This document shows, piece after piece, positions 11,692 through 23,353 of a stretch of DNA of 64,000 bases. The notes below the pieces were generated by a model that worked only from the letters and a program-made list of their open reading frames with translations, ran no database searches and had not been told where the DNA came from. This DNA comes from Mesoplasma tabanidae (GTDB taxonomy: Bacteria; Bacillota_I; Bacilli_A; Mycoplasmatales; Mycoplasmataceae), in the NCBI RefSeq assembly GCF_002804025.1, contig NZ_CP024969.1:372001-436000 (forward strand), written 5' to 3'. Within the stretch, counting starts at the first letter, position 1. Each line of letters starts with the position of its first letter. The position numbers were made by a program, and so were the translations under genes.

Positions 11692-14600
11692 ATGAAAAAT
11701 TATTAAGTCTTTTGGCACCTGTTACACTTACCGTTACTTCAGCTTCAGCTGTAATTTCATGTAGAACAGATAAACCAGGTAAGACAAATTTGGTAGACTT
11801 AGCAACTATTGAATTAGATATTCAAATATCAAATAAAATTAATGAAATGATATTTTAAATTCAATGAAAAAAATTGAAGGATTAGAAAATATTGAATTAA
11901 ATATGGATGTTACTATAAAAATTGAATCATCAGATTAATGAAAAGAAGGTTTAATTATAATTAAACCTATAGATGTTTCAAAATATATTAAAAATAATTC
12001 TTCAAAAGAAATAATTATTAAAAAAGTAAGAGAAGAATTGAATTTAGGTGAACTTAATGATAATAATGATGAAACAATTATTATATCTATTAAGAAAAAA
12101 AGTTACAAACTTAGATTCTGACAGCTTAAGAATTTTAAATAAAACCTCAACTTTAGCTATTATTTTAAATGAAAATATAGAAGTTGAATATAAAGTTTTC
12201 TTTATACTTAAAAATGATAACCAAGCCGCTGAATCTAAAACAAAATCAGTTAAAAATCAAGATTGACAAACAGTTTTAAAAACTGACTATTTAAATTCGG
12301 CAACTAAGTATTGTTTTTACTCATTGTTAGGTAAAGATCAATGAACATTAGGTTCAAAAGATGTAATTAATACTCACTTATCAGAAAATTTACAATTTAC
12401 ACCATATGCTGATATTGGTATTGTAGAAGACACATCTGAATATTTATTAAAAAATAAAGGCGTAAGTCAAGCATGAACACAAAAAGCAACTGAATCTTTA
12501 AAAGACACAAACGCAGTTTATAATGATTTGGGTGAATTGGAAGGTAATCAAAACATTTTTACGCAAGATACTGAGATAACTTTAGGTTTGATGCAAAATG
12601 CAAGTTATACAGGCGAATTAGTTCCAATGTGAAATGCTGCTCCTTCAAAACGTGGTAATGGTATTTTAGATGAAAAAGATTCAGAAACAGAATACGTAAT
12701 GATAGATGCAGAAATTGAACTTCTAAATCAAATGCAAATCAATCAAGATGAAAAGGAAATGAAAAAACAGGTAATTTAAATCCTGAAGATGTCAGAATAT
12801 CATTTGGCCCATTTGCAAATTCATTTTGACATACAGCATGACAAAATAATAAAACTCCTGAAGAATTAGCTTCTGTATTTAAAAAAAATGGAGAAAAATA
12901 TCAAACTAAAAAATTAGATTTTTATTTTGCTGCCCCATATTTATCTGCATCAGGACAATATGCTGATTCTCAAAGACTTTTAGCTTCAGCATTAAAGATT
13001 TTAATAGAACGTGATTCTGCATTAGATATTCAATTATCATTAGTTACTTATTCAAAAGATGGAGTTTCAATTAAAAGCGGTTTTTTTAGTAATAATCCAA
13101 ATGAAAAAGGAAACTTAAAACTAATTGGCGATGAGGCTTTTCCACAATATAACTTTACAAAATATTTAGGAACGAATTTTAGATTAAATATGGTTTATGG
13201 CTATTCTGAAAAAGAAAAAAGTAATGTTTAAAATTGAGAATTAAAACTAATTGAAGAAGCTTCAGTTAAAACAAGAGATAATTGAATTAAACTTAACAAT
13301 GTTTTAAATCCAAATGCTAAAATTACAGCAAATGCTACATGAGAACAAGATGGTTCAGGTGTTGTTAATGGGATTTCTGAAGAAGATAAAAAATCAGTTT
13401 CAAAGAGAATGAAAATTACTCCTTGAATTGGTAGAAGAGCAGAAGTTCCAAATTGAAGTTTTACTACTAAAGATGCTCAAAACTTAAGAAAATTTGCTAG
13501 TGAAGAAAATTTTGGAGCAGTTGGTATGTTTTATTTATCAAGAGATATTCCAAGTGAATATAAAGCTAATGGTAACAATACAGGAGATTTAAATGCTCTT
13601 TATCAAAACATTAGATCAGAAATGGGATTTTCAAAATATTCATTTGCGGGTGCTTTAAACGGAACAAAAACAAATATTAATGAAAAGGACACTAATGATA
13701 TAAATGAAATTATCAAGCGTGGTGGAATTGATTATGATATACGAATTAGAAATAATAATGGTTTAGATGAAGCAAATCAACAACCTGGAGAAAACGGTGG
13801 TTGAGAAGGGCCAAGCATTGGTGGAGAAAACGGTGTTTCTGGTGCTGGTGGTTCTGAAAGTGGAGAAAACATAGTTTCACCACCACCAACTGGTAAAGGG
13901 AAAAGCGCTTATGCAACATGAGAGGAAGCCAATCCAAACAGAAAAGGCATTAAAATTAAAGATAAACATAAAGCAAATAATAATACATATTTTTCACCTT
14001 ATTTAGATGCTGGTTTATATGAAGGAAATAATATTTCAGAAATGAAGCATTTAGATCATTTAACTTTAGCTTTTGTTCAACAAGTTAATGAACATAATGA
14101 CTATTTAGAATTATCAGTTGCTGGACAATCTAAGGACAATGCATCGTACCAATGATGAGAAGAAACTCAATTATGAGGTAAAATGCTAAAACCTATTGCA
14201 GATGCTGGAAATTTTAAAAATATTAAAGTAGCTTATGGTGGGGCAACTACTGGCGGATATACTGAAAAAAACCCTTGAACATTAGCCAATACATTAAATC
14301 AAAATAATTCTAAAAAAGCTCAAGAAGATTTAGAAAAAGGTTTAATAGACTATCATGAAGAATTAGTTCAAGTTGCTAAAAAATATGGTGGTAGTAAAAA
14401 ATACGAAATGCCTAAATCAATTGATTTTGATATTGAAGGAAATGCACAGAACTTAAATGCTGATAATATTTTATTAGCTAAAACTTTGGCTAAAATGAAA
14501 AGCGAAGATCCAACATGAGATTTTTCAGTAACTTTACCTGTTTTACCATCAGGTTTAACAAGTGTAGGATATAATGTAATTAATATATTTGTGAAAGAAT

Positions 14601-15013
14601 ATGAAGCAGCAGGGCTTTCAATATCAGATTTACCTGTAGTTAATTTAATGTTAATGGATTATGGTGACCCTATTTATTTAACAGCTTTAAGTCAAGGAAA
14701 AACTAATTTTGATTTAGCAAAAGAAGCTATTGATAATACTGTAATTAATTTAAAAAGATCAATTTTAGAAAATTTTAAAGAATCAGTTAATGAAAATGAA
14801 TTATATAGTTTAATTGGTGCAACTCCAATGATTGGGGTTAATGATACAGTCGAAGGTGTGTTTACTGATGAAGATGTTAAAGAACTATATAACTGAGCAC
14901 AAGAAAAATGACTTGCTTATTTATCAATGTGATCAATGAATGATGATAGAGGAAAATCATTAGATGGAAAAGAAGTTAATAAATCTTTATTAGCTCATGG
15001 TCTATGATACTAA
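11692..15013 (+). pseudogene. Lipoprotein with two GH18 chitinase-like modules, multiply disrupted
   Basis: Begins as a lipoprotein: after ATG 11692 one A is missing from an A5 run, and in the corrected frame it reads LLSLLAPVTLTVTSASAVISC with a lipobox. Further lesions are a frameshift near 11852, TAA at 11936-11938, frameshifts near 12100 and 12770, and TAA at 13229-13231. From 13232 to 15013 the frame is open. The first module ends with a GH18-like tail (TPWIGRRAEVP, FGAVGMFYLSRDIP), but I find no DxDxE signature in it. A Gly/Pro-rich linker (about 13785-13900) leads to a second, complete module with SIDFDIEG and YLSMWSMNDDRG. An intact version would be a surface-anchored double GH18 enzyme for chitin-like polymers. 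The reading is firm for GH18 and for the disruptions. Confidence 0.85.
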
Positions 15014-15073
15014 AATCAATATGATTTTAGTAAAATATTTGTTGGTGATTGATCATCAATTCAAAAATAACTT

Positions 15074-15107
15074 AAAAAAACTAATCAGGTCAATGATTAG
15101 TTTTTTT
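15074..15107. terminator. Bidirectional terminator
   Basis: Perfect stem AAAAAAACTAATCA-GGTCAA-TGATTAGTTTTTTT between two converging pseudogenes. The stop codon of the minus-strand gene lies at its right edge. Confidence 0.85.
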
Positions 15108-16141
15108 ATTCATATAAAGAAAGTTTTTGAAAAATTAGTTCAATGTCAAAAGCAGTAAAATTATTTACTATTTTATTTACTTTTACAATTCTCTTTTCAT
15201 CCTTATCCTCAAAATTTATAATAGCATATAATAATTGTGAAATAATTTCGCTATCTTTATCAGTTAGATAACAAAAATGAAAATAATTATTTCTTATTAT
15301 TTTCAAATTTTTATCATTTATTTTTAAATTATATTTTTTATAAAAGTTATTACAATTTATTTTTCTAGAGTTTAATTTTAAAATATTTTTGTTTTTTTTA
15401 CTTTGAAATTGATGAATAAGTGTATTATATTCTTCAATTGTGAATTCTTTTTTATTTTGAAATATATGTTTATTAAGTCCATAAGGTTTATTTTTTTTAT
15501 ATCTGTTATTTTATTTAATATAATAAATATATTTTTGTTTTCTCAGTTCTTAAAATTAAAACAAACTTTCATTTTTTCATAATCAAAAGTTATTTTTAAA
15601 TTATTTTTTTGATTTAAATTAAATTTAATTTTAAAAAAATAATTTATTATAATTGATATTTGTTCATTTTTTGCTAAATCTCAAATATTTTTGCTTGTTG
15701 ATAGTTCTTCAGAGAATGAAAACATTTCTTTTAGTCCATTATCATTGTTATTGTTAAGTCATCTAAAAAAAACAATTAAATATCTATTTAAAAATTCATC
15801 ATTTAAACTTGAAGTTAATTGAGTGTGTTTTTTATTTAAAAAAAGTCTCAAATATTCGCTTTCATTAGTAGATTTATCTAAATTTTCAATTAATAAAAGA
15901 AGTTGTTCTTTGTATAAAAATAAAGATAATAGTTCAATTAAATTACTTTCACTATAATTATTTAAATTTCTTTTTTCTTTCAGGGTGAAAAATTAAATGC
16001 CTTAATTCTATAATATTATCGATTTTATTTTTAATTTCATTTTCTGAAATTTCATATAATGAATTAATTAAAATGAATTCTTTTAAAGCTTTAGAAAAAT
16101 CTAAGTTTTTTATTATTTTAAAGGGAGTAAATCAAAAGTGG
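15106..16141 (-). pseudogene. Abi/HEPN-like protein remnant
   Basis: Minus-strand coding sequence of about 340 residues in three frames, with breaks near 15975 and 15495, both next to A/T homopolymers. It ends at TAA 15106-15108. Readable pieces run from FTPFKIIKNLDFSKALKEF through IDNIIELRHLIFHPERKKK to the C-terminal FDIELIFQKLSLYE. The RHLIFH element fits the Rx4H signature of HEPN-type ribonucleases and resembles RNQISH in the Abi-like protein at 43165-43719, but I cannot confirm a family. Coding similarity stops abruptly at about 16141, where a different sequence begins, so the 5' end has probably been cut off by a rearrangement. Confidence 0.45.
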
Positions 16142-16150
16142 GGGGTCTAG

Positions 16151-16175
16151 AAAAAGTGGGCAATCCCACTTTTTT
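16151..16175. terminator. Hairpin with T-run
   Basis: Perfect stem AAAAAGTGGG-CAAT-CCCACTTTTT followed by further T. It lies at the truncated 5' edge of a pseudogene, where no gene needs it, so it was probably carried in with foreign sequence. Confidence 0.6.
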
Positions 16176-16315
16176 ATTTGTTGATTGACATAGATATAGT
16201 GTCCTCTAATTTTGTATACATGCAAAATACATATATTATTTAAGGCACATTTGATGAAAGGGATAAATCTATGTCATTTTGTCATTTTAAAGCCTATTTT
16301 CTATTTAACATACGC

Positions 16316-16350
16316 AAAAAAAGGATCCTTTTTAGTTCAGAGATCCTTTT
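16316..16350 (-). terminator. Terminator of the lipoprotein-ABC operon
   Basis: On the minus strand AAAAGGATC pairs with GATCCTTTT across a 15-base loop and is followed by a T7 run. It lies about 40 bases past the permease stop codon. Confidence 0.75.
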
Positions 16351-16391
16351 GTACATTATTATAATAACTTTTAAAAAATGATAAGTCAAGT

Positions 16392-18533
16392 TTATTTTAT
16401 AATTTTTTTATTAAAAAATGTAAAACTTATAAAAATGGATAATACTATTACAAATATGAATTCAAAATAATATATTATTGCGGAAAAATTAGATCCACTT
16501 TTTTGAATAAAATTATAAATCTTTCCATTTTTTAAATTTATGAAATGTTTTGAATAGCCAATATATTCATCTGTAAAACTTTTTAAAAGTTGAACTTTTT
16601 GATCTTCAATATTATTTACATCTTTAATTTTAAATAATATTTTCATTTCAACTATTCCTGTATAGTTAATCATGTTTTTTTCAGATACATATAAACTAAC
16701 AATTAACTTATCCCCTTCTCTTTCAACGGGCACTTTTTTATTTGAATCTATTAAGATATCAATATTTTTAATTTTACTTTCAAAAACATTATTTATTTTT
16801 TCTACTAATTCTTCTTTTGAAAATGAATTATTTGAATCTGAATTAAATTCATATGCTCCATTAGTATCTATTTTAATTGTTTCGCCAGAGTTAGTATTAA
16901 CAATATCTTGTATTTGTTTCCTATTATTTTCGACTATGAAAGTATTACTTTTTCATTCATCAATAACATTGACTTGATTATTTAATGACGAATGAAAAAA
17001 AGATCTAGTAAACCCTACAAAAGGATTAAAGTAAGAATTATATTTACTTATATTATTATATTTATCATTTGAAAAATAATTATCATTTTTTGTTAAAAAT
17101 TCATTTTTTAATTCACAGTTACTTATTATTAAGTCTGCAAATATTTTTGAAAAAGTTCTCATTCCATCAGAAATTGTAAAATCCATTGATAGTTCATTAT
17201 TGTATTCAGTTTTTTTATTATCATATTTTCAAATACTAATATCTTCATTATTTTCAAACTCTTTTGAAGCATAATCGATTTTATTGACCTGATTTGATTC
17301 GTATTTTTGCGTATAAGAATATTTTGCGACATCTTCAACAAGACATGCAATTTCAATAATTTCATTATCTTTAGATTCTTTTTTAATTAAATCAATTAAA
17401 CTGAAAAAACCATTTGTTCCATTTAAAAACGAATCTGATTTATTTTCAAATTTATCATATGCTCTAAAAAGTGAAGATTCATAATTAGCTACAGGTTGAG
17501 TGCTATATGAATTAATATTGAATAAAAAATTCAAAAATTCATTATTCTCAATATTTTCAAGATTTATATTCAATTGTTCACTTGTTGAATTAAAAGAACG
17601 ATAAACTTTTAAATTATTTAGTTCTAATATTAATCCATTTTTTAATAATTCAAAAATGTATTTATCTAATGATTTAAAAGATTCATTTTTAAAATTATAA
17701 TTGTAATGATTATTTAAACTATATTGGTAGTGTGAATAAAAACCATTTTCAAATTCTAAATCATCTTTGAAAATAATTTGTAAATTATAAATATCCTTTG
17801 TTGATCTTCCAATAATAGATTTTTCATTTCCATATTTTTTTTCAATTTCATTCAGTCTATACAAAAAATTATATTTTAAATTTATATCTTTATTTTTATT
17901 TATATCAATTGGTACAAAAATATTACTAATTAAAAATGAAACAATAAAAACTGTTCCCATTAACATTCCGATGATTCCATTAAAAGAAGGAGAAAAGAAT
18001 AAAAACATTGATAAAATTGAATGAATAAATAGGCTAAAGAAAAATAATAATAAAAAACCAGGTGCAACACTTAAAATTAAAGTTTTTGAATATATATTTG
18101 GAGAAGTTAATCCAAATAAACAATAAATAAAAATAGTTAATAAAATTACAAAAAAAGTAATTAATTCATTAGCTATAAATCTTTCAAAGAAAATCTTGTG
18201 TTTTTTTATACCTGCTCTTATCTCAATAAAAAAAACAGATGATTTTACTTCACTATTATTAATTATATTTGTTACTACAATTTGATGTATAGTTAAAAAG
18301 ACAATTGAAATACTAAAGGGCAATCAAGTTATATAAAAAGCATTTTGATTAAAATCATTATGTTTTAATAAAAATATTGATAAAGACAATACTGAAATAA
18401 ATAAAAGAAAATAGAAAAAAGAACTAATTATAAAAAAACTTGAAGTTAATATTTTTAAAAATATTCTTCTAAAAATAGGAAAGTTTAATTCAATTTTTTC
18501 AAAATTTAAATATTTTTTAAGATTTATTTTCAT
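16392..18533 (-). CDS. ABC-2-like transporter permease with large extracytoplasmic domain
   Basis: One 713-residue frame on the minus strand with several TGA-encoded Trp residues. After MKINLKKYLNFEK come hydrophobic segments at about residues 27-60, then several more between about 70 and 215 (FVILLTIFIYCLFGL, FLLLFFFSLFIHSILSMFLF, GMLMGTVFIVSFLISNIF). A long hydrophilic region (about 220-670) follows, then a final membrane segment (IIYYFEFIFVIVLSIFISF) and a short basic tail. This is the layout of a Mollicutes ABC exporter-type permease with a large loop outside the membrane. Its start overlaps the 3' end of the ATPase gene by 17 bases, so the two are translationally coupled. The substrate is unknown; the two lipoproteins upstream may be partners. 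Confidence 0.75.
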
Positions 18534-19314
18534 TTTTAATCTCCTTTAATAAAATTTTCTTTATTTTTGTATAATTTAAACTTTTTTGTTTAGTTAAACT
18601 AACATAAATTTCTTTTAAATTTTGCTTATTTTTATCAAAGTCTTTATCATAAACAATATGACCTTTATTTTTTATTTTTTTTATGAAAATAGCTCTTGTA
18701 ATAAAATCATTTAATTCATCTATTATATGAGAAGTTATAATTATTGTTGTTTTAAATTCTTTAACCAAAAATAATAAAACTTCAATAAACTCAATTCTTG
18801 ATTGCACATCTAGGTTTGCAGTTGGTTCATCTAAAATAATAATTTTTGGATTAGTTACAAGAATTGATAAAAGTAATGCTCTTTTTTGCATACCAGCTGA
18901 TAATTCATCAAATTTATTATTTTTATGATTAAAAAGATTTAATGCCTTTAAAAGATTATCAATTTTAACTTTAATTTCTTTTCTAGATATTCCTTTCAGA
19001 TTTGCACAATAATTTGCAAATTCAACAATGTTAAAATGTTTAGGATAATTATTTTGATCAGGAAAAAATGCTATTTCTTTTAAATAATTTAAATCCTTGC
19101 TCCCTTTAAAAGAGATAAAACCTGTATCATTTTTGTATTGATTAAAAATTAACTTAATTATTGTTGTTTTTCCTACACCGTTATCTCCGATTAATCCAAC
19201 TATATCTCCTTGACTAATATTAAAATTAATATTTTCAACTCCAGCGTTATTCTTAAAACTTTTAGACATATTTTGAACTGAAAAAAAAGTTTCTTTATTT
19301 TTTTTGTTTATCAT
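18517..19314 (-). CDS. ABC transporter ATP-binding protein
   Basis: A 265-residue nucleotide-binding subunit. Walker A is GDNGVGKTT at residues 43-51, the signature is LSAGMQKR, Walker B is IIILDEPTANLD, and the switch histidine lies in IITSHIIDEL. The LSxGMxxR form is typical of ABC-2 and drug-export type ATPases. The gene precedes and overlaps its permease. It is preceded on the same strand by two lipoprotein genes, the nearer ending 77 bases upstream. No strong ribosome binding site is seen (AAGAAAG only). Confidence 0.88.
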   Translation of the reverse strand: MINKKNKETFFSVQNMSKSFKNNAGVENINFNISQGDIVGLIGDNGVGKTTIIKLIFNQYKNDTGFISFKGSKDLNYLKEIAFFPDQNNYPKHFNIVEFANYCANLKGISRKEIKVKIDNLLKALNLFNHKNNKFDELSAGMQKRALLLSILVTNPKIIILDEPTANLDVQSRIEFIEVLLFLVKEFKTTIIITSHIIDELNDFITRAIFIKKIKNKGHIVYDKDFDKNKQNLKEIYVSLTKQKSLNYTKIKKILLKEIKNENKS

Positions 19315-19391
19315 AAATATTTGTTGTTCTTTCTTAGTTAAAATAATATTTTTATGATTAAAATATCGATTAAAAATAAATAAAAAATTTA

Positions 19392-19934
19392 CTATTTATT
19401 TGGTAGATAGTTTTCAAGTGCTCAGTCATATCATTGAATTATTAAAATATTATAATTTAATTTACTATTTTTTGAATCTAATAAACTTTGTTTACGAAAA
19501 ATTAAAGAATTTTTATCTTTTTCTTTTAAATTATTTGAAAAATAAATTCTGATATATAAATTTACATTTTTATTTATTGAATTGCATATTAATCACACTT
19601 GATAATTGAAATTTTCGTCTTGTCATTTTCTATGACTTTCAATATCATTTGCTCGTCAATATTCTCTGTGTTGGTATCCACGTTTAATTGCTTCTTCGTA
19701 TTCTTCTTTATTAAAAACTTGGTTATAATGTTTTTCTTTTATTAAATTATTTGTTGAATAGTCATTTCATTCTTCTTCATCCATTTTTTCGCCTGGTACT
19801 GCTAAGCCTAAATTAATGAACTCTTACATGTCAAAATCTTGTTTTCCTTTGTTTTTATTATCACAAGAAATGACAAGACTTGTAACTGGTGTTATTACTG
19901 TTAGTGATGATAACATTAGTAATATTTTTTTCAT
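19392..19934 (-). pseudogene. Lipoprotein, tandem copy A, with one nonsense codon
   Basis: Same length (543 bases) and almost the same sequence as the gene immediately upstream (19952-20494). The signal peptide MKKILLMLSSLTVITPVTS is followed by the lipobox LVISC with Cys24. Codon 37, CAA (Gln) in the sister copy, is TAA here (19824-19826), leaving a 36-residue peptide. The rest of the frame remains fully open through EEYEEAIKRGYQHREYWRAN to the conserved C-terminus YDWALENYLPNK, so the mutation looks recent. The ribosome binding site AAAAGGA is intact. The function of the family is unknown. Confidence 0.8.
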
Positions 19935-19951
19935 AATTGTTTTCCTTTTAT

Positions 19952-20494
19952 TTAATTATTTGGTAGATAGTTTTCAAGTGCTCAGTCATATCATTGAATT
20001 ATTAAAATATTATAATTTAATTTACTATATTCTGAACTTAATATGATATTTTTATCAGATATTAATATATCTTTATCTGCTTCCTTTAAATTATTTAAAA
20101 AATAAATTCTGATATATGAATTTACATTTTTATTTATTGAATTGCATATTAATCACACTTGATAATTGAAATTTTCGTATTTTCATTTTCTATAGCTTTC
20201 AATATCATTTGCTCGTCAATTTTCTGCGCGTTGGTATCCACGTTTAATTGCTTCTTCATATTCTTCTTTATCAAAAACTTCGCCGTAGTATTTTTCTTTT
20301 TTAATAATACTATTTCAATAAACATCTCATTCTTCTTCATTCATTTTTTCACCTGGTACTGCTAAGCCTAAATTAATGAATTCTTGCATGTCAAAATCTT
20401 GTTTGTCTTCGTTTTTATTATCACAAGAAATGACAAGACTTGTAACTGGTGTTATTAATGTTAGTGATGATAACATTAGTAATATTTTTTTCAT
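19952..20494 (-). CDS. Lipoprotein, tandem copy B, intact
   Basis: Encodes 180 residues: signal peptide MKKILLMLSSLTLITPVTS, lipobox LVISC (Cys24), an acidic linker, and a domain with EEYEEAIKRGYQRAENWRAN and a C-terminus YDWALENYLPNN. I do not recognise the domain. It is the first gene of a minus-strand run, copy B, copy A, ABC ATPase, permease, that ends at the terminator at 16316-16350. A surface lipoprotein serving the ABC transporter is a reasonable inference. The two copies arose by a 560-base tandem duplication; their N- and C-terminal ends are nearly identical and a segment near the C-terminus has diverged. Confidence 0.8.
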
Positions 20495-20587
20495 AATTGT
20501 TTTCCTTTCTTTATTATAAAATATTTATATTTTAATTATATATTTATTTGTTATTAAAATATATACTAATTTTGTAAGGAGGCAAAA

Positions 20588-23353
20588 ATGCACAAAAAAG
20601 GAAAAATTATTTTATGTAGTCTTAGTGGTACGTTATTAATATCAGGAATAACAAGTTCAATTTTAGTACCAATTTTAGGCAAAAATGGAAATTATAAAAT
20701 TAAATATAAATTTGATGATTTAGTTTTTTATAATAAAGAAGAAATTTATCAATATTTATATCAAAATTCAACTACAAATAATTATAAATTTGATAATACA
20801 AAATTTATAATTGATGATTTAGTTTTTGATAATAAAAATGAATTTATGGATTATATCAACAGTAATTTTTTAATTTCAAAAACATATACTAAAAGAAATC
20901 CATCTGATTATCTAATTAATAATGCAGGAGAACTTTCAAATTTAGTAGAATTAGATGCAAAAGAGAAAATAATAGATGTATATAAAGGAAACAATGGAAG
21001 TTCATATTTAGAACGTGATCAAGCTATGGAAAGCTATTTAAAGACTTATAATGAAGGCTTTACTATAGATGGACAAATATTTGATAATCTTTACAATGCT
21101 CAACAGTATTACAAAGATTCAAAACTAAAGCAATTAGAAGAATCCACATCAAAAGTTAAAGCATATTCAAATGGTGGGATTGAACAAACAAAAGAAGAAA
21201 TTATTTCTTGGTTAAGAAATAATACATATCGTGGATTTGAATATAAAGGAAAATCATTTTCAGATTTAAATTATGAAGAATTTTTACTCGCTATGAATAA
21301 TTTGGATTTTGCAATTATAGATAAAAACATTAAATCTATATCTAATGCAAATAAATCTGCATATTGAATAAATCAATCATCAACTACAAGTAATTTAAAT
21401 TACTTTAGCGGTCCAAAATATTTGGAAAGTTCTGAAAGAATAGAATCAATAATAAATTTAAAAGCAATAAGCAATAGTGATATTAATGCACTTTTTGGAA
21501 TTAATTCATACTATATAGCTAGCATAATTAATGCTACTAAATTACTAATAATGAAAGATTTAGGAAATGAAACAATAGAAAATCAAAATTTTAATTTAAT
21601 TGGTTTTTTATCGAGTTCTTTTAAAAAATTAAAAGAAAATAAAGAAACTATTAATTTAAGTAATATTGAAAAATTAAAAGAAAAATATATTCAAATAAAT
21701 GAATATGATAAAGAAAAGCCAATAAGTCATAGAAAAATGCAAGATTTTAATTCAGGTTTTGAAAATATTCATTCTTCAAATGGAAATACAATGACAGAGT
21801 TTGATAAAGCTTTAATAGTATTTAAAAGATTAATTAATTATGCAAAAACTTTTAATGTTCCTGGTATTTCAGGTGATGATTTTCCTGAATTTGAAAGAAC
21901 AATAAAAAGCGTAATAGTTGATTTGTTAAAATATGCAGATGATGAAAATAAAAACTTTTTAAGATTGAACCTTTCTAATGGAGAAATTGTTGAAGGCGCT
22001 GAAGTTTTTATGAATGATGGTGTATCATTTGATGATTTATATTCTATTTTTTTAAATGAGGATGCTTTTTATAATGATGGTGGTTTTGATAAAATAGTTT
22101 TTAAAATTTTTGAAAATTCAATTGAGCAAATTCAAAATCTTGTTGATAAAACATTAAAACTTTCAAGCAATTTATCAGATATCAACAAAGAAATTATTGA
22201 TTTAAAGAAAACCGAAACAAAAACACAGGAAAATTTAGTTGAAAAAACTAACAAAATTCAAAGTGATGTTGCTGATGCTTTAATGCAAGATAAAACATTT
22301 AATGAGATATTAAAAATAGACAATTCTAAATATACTCCTGTTCATGCTGTTATTGCAATTTGTTCAGCTGTATGAAGTATTGGAGAAATGGCAAGTTTTT
22401 TATCGTTTGTAAATTATGAAGCAGTTATTGACTCTACTCATTCTGTACATTATGGAGAATTGCAGTGAAAAATTCCTTTCACAAATATTTATTCAAAAAC
22501 AAAAGCTAATGTTTCAACAATTCAACTTTTTAAAGCACCAATAAGTTATATGTTACCTACTAGTTCGTATAATCAGGTTACAAATGATAATCAAGTTTTT
22601 GAATTTAATAATCAATATTTCTTAAATAAAAATTATGCTATTGAAGAGTTAAAAAGACAAATATACTTAAAACCCGAAAAATATTTACCTACTAAAAAAA
22701 TATTTGCAAATATTTTAGGTGATGAAAAAATGTTAGATTTACCAGAGGTATGTGATATTAATTGTGAAATTGAACATGAACACATATCTCAAACAAAATA
22801 TAATGAAAATTTGAATAAAGAAAAAGAAATATTTTTAGAAGAAATATTTGAAAATAAGTTTGAAAAACCCGCTAATGAATATTATTTAGATGGTTTTGGA
22901 AGTGGTTTTGCTTCTAAGGAAGAAGCAATAAGCAGTATGAATGAAAAAATAGAAGATGTTCAAAATTATACAAAAGTTTATACATATAATATTAACAATC
23001 AAAAAATTATTAAATCATCAACTAAAGAAATGGAAGAATTCATTAAAAATAATCAGTTGATAGATACAAAAAAAGTAATTAGTAGTGATCTTTTAGAGAC
23101 CACAACTTTTAATAAATTAAAAGAGAATATAGGGGAAGATTATGAAATATTTGTTTTACAATTTTATAATCAAAAAAAATATTTTCAAACAAAATGAGAA
23201 GCACAAGATTACTTATTTAATAATTTAAATTACACAGAATTAGATTACATTGAAAATTTACAAACTTATCAATACAAAAATAAAGATTTTATAAGTAAAG
23301 TTGAATTTGACAAATGAATAAATTTAAATATTAAGGAGGTTGACTATGCTTAG
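20588..23353 (+). CDS. Large signal-anchored surface protein, unrecognised
   Basis: 921 residues, starting after GTAAGGAGG at ATG 20588. Residues about 7-30 form a hydrophobic N-terminal segment with no lipobox cysteine in position, so it is probably a membrane-anchored outside protein. It contains recurring short units of the form aromatic, small loop, F-x-S/N-x-x-E-x-A, for example DDLVFYNKEEIYQYL, FDNLYNAQQYY, GSGFASKEEAI and YFQTKWEAQDYL. A coiled-coil stretch lies near residue 530-570 (INKEIIDLKKTETKTQENL) and a second hydrophobic stretch near 590 (PVHAVIAICSAV). One Trp is encoded by TGG (ISWLRNN), the others by TGA. It overlaps the next gene, which has the same style of repeats, by 8 bases. 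No function is assigned. Confidence 0.75.

Larger units (their letters stand above)
16142..16391. other. Intergenic junction with two hairpins and a 10-base inverted repeat
   Basis: No gene is visible. The stretch begins with GGGGGTCTAG exactly where the Abi/HEPN-like remnant loses coding sense. It contains a hairpin at 16151-16175, an inverted repeat TGACATAGAT (16186-16195) / ATCTATGTCA (16267-16276), and the terminator at 16316-16350. It may be the scar of a mobile element, but no transposase remnant can be read. Confidence 0.4.

Noticed and set aside
16672-16977. Plus-strand frame of about 100 codons opposite the ABC permease
   Set aside because: Shadow of the permease gene, no independent signals.
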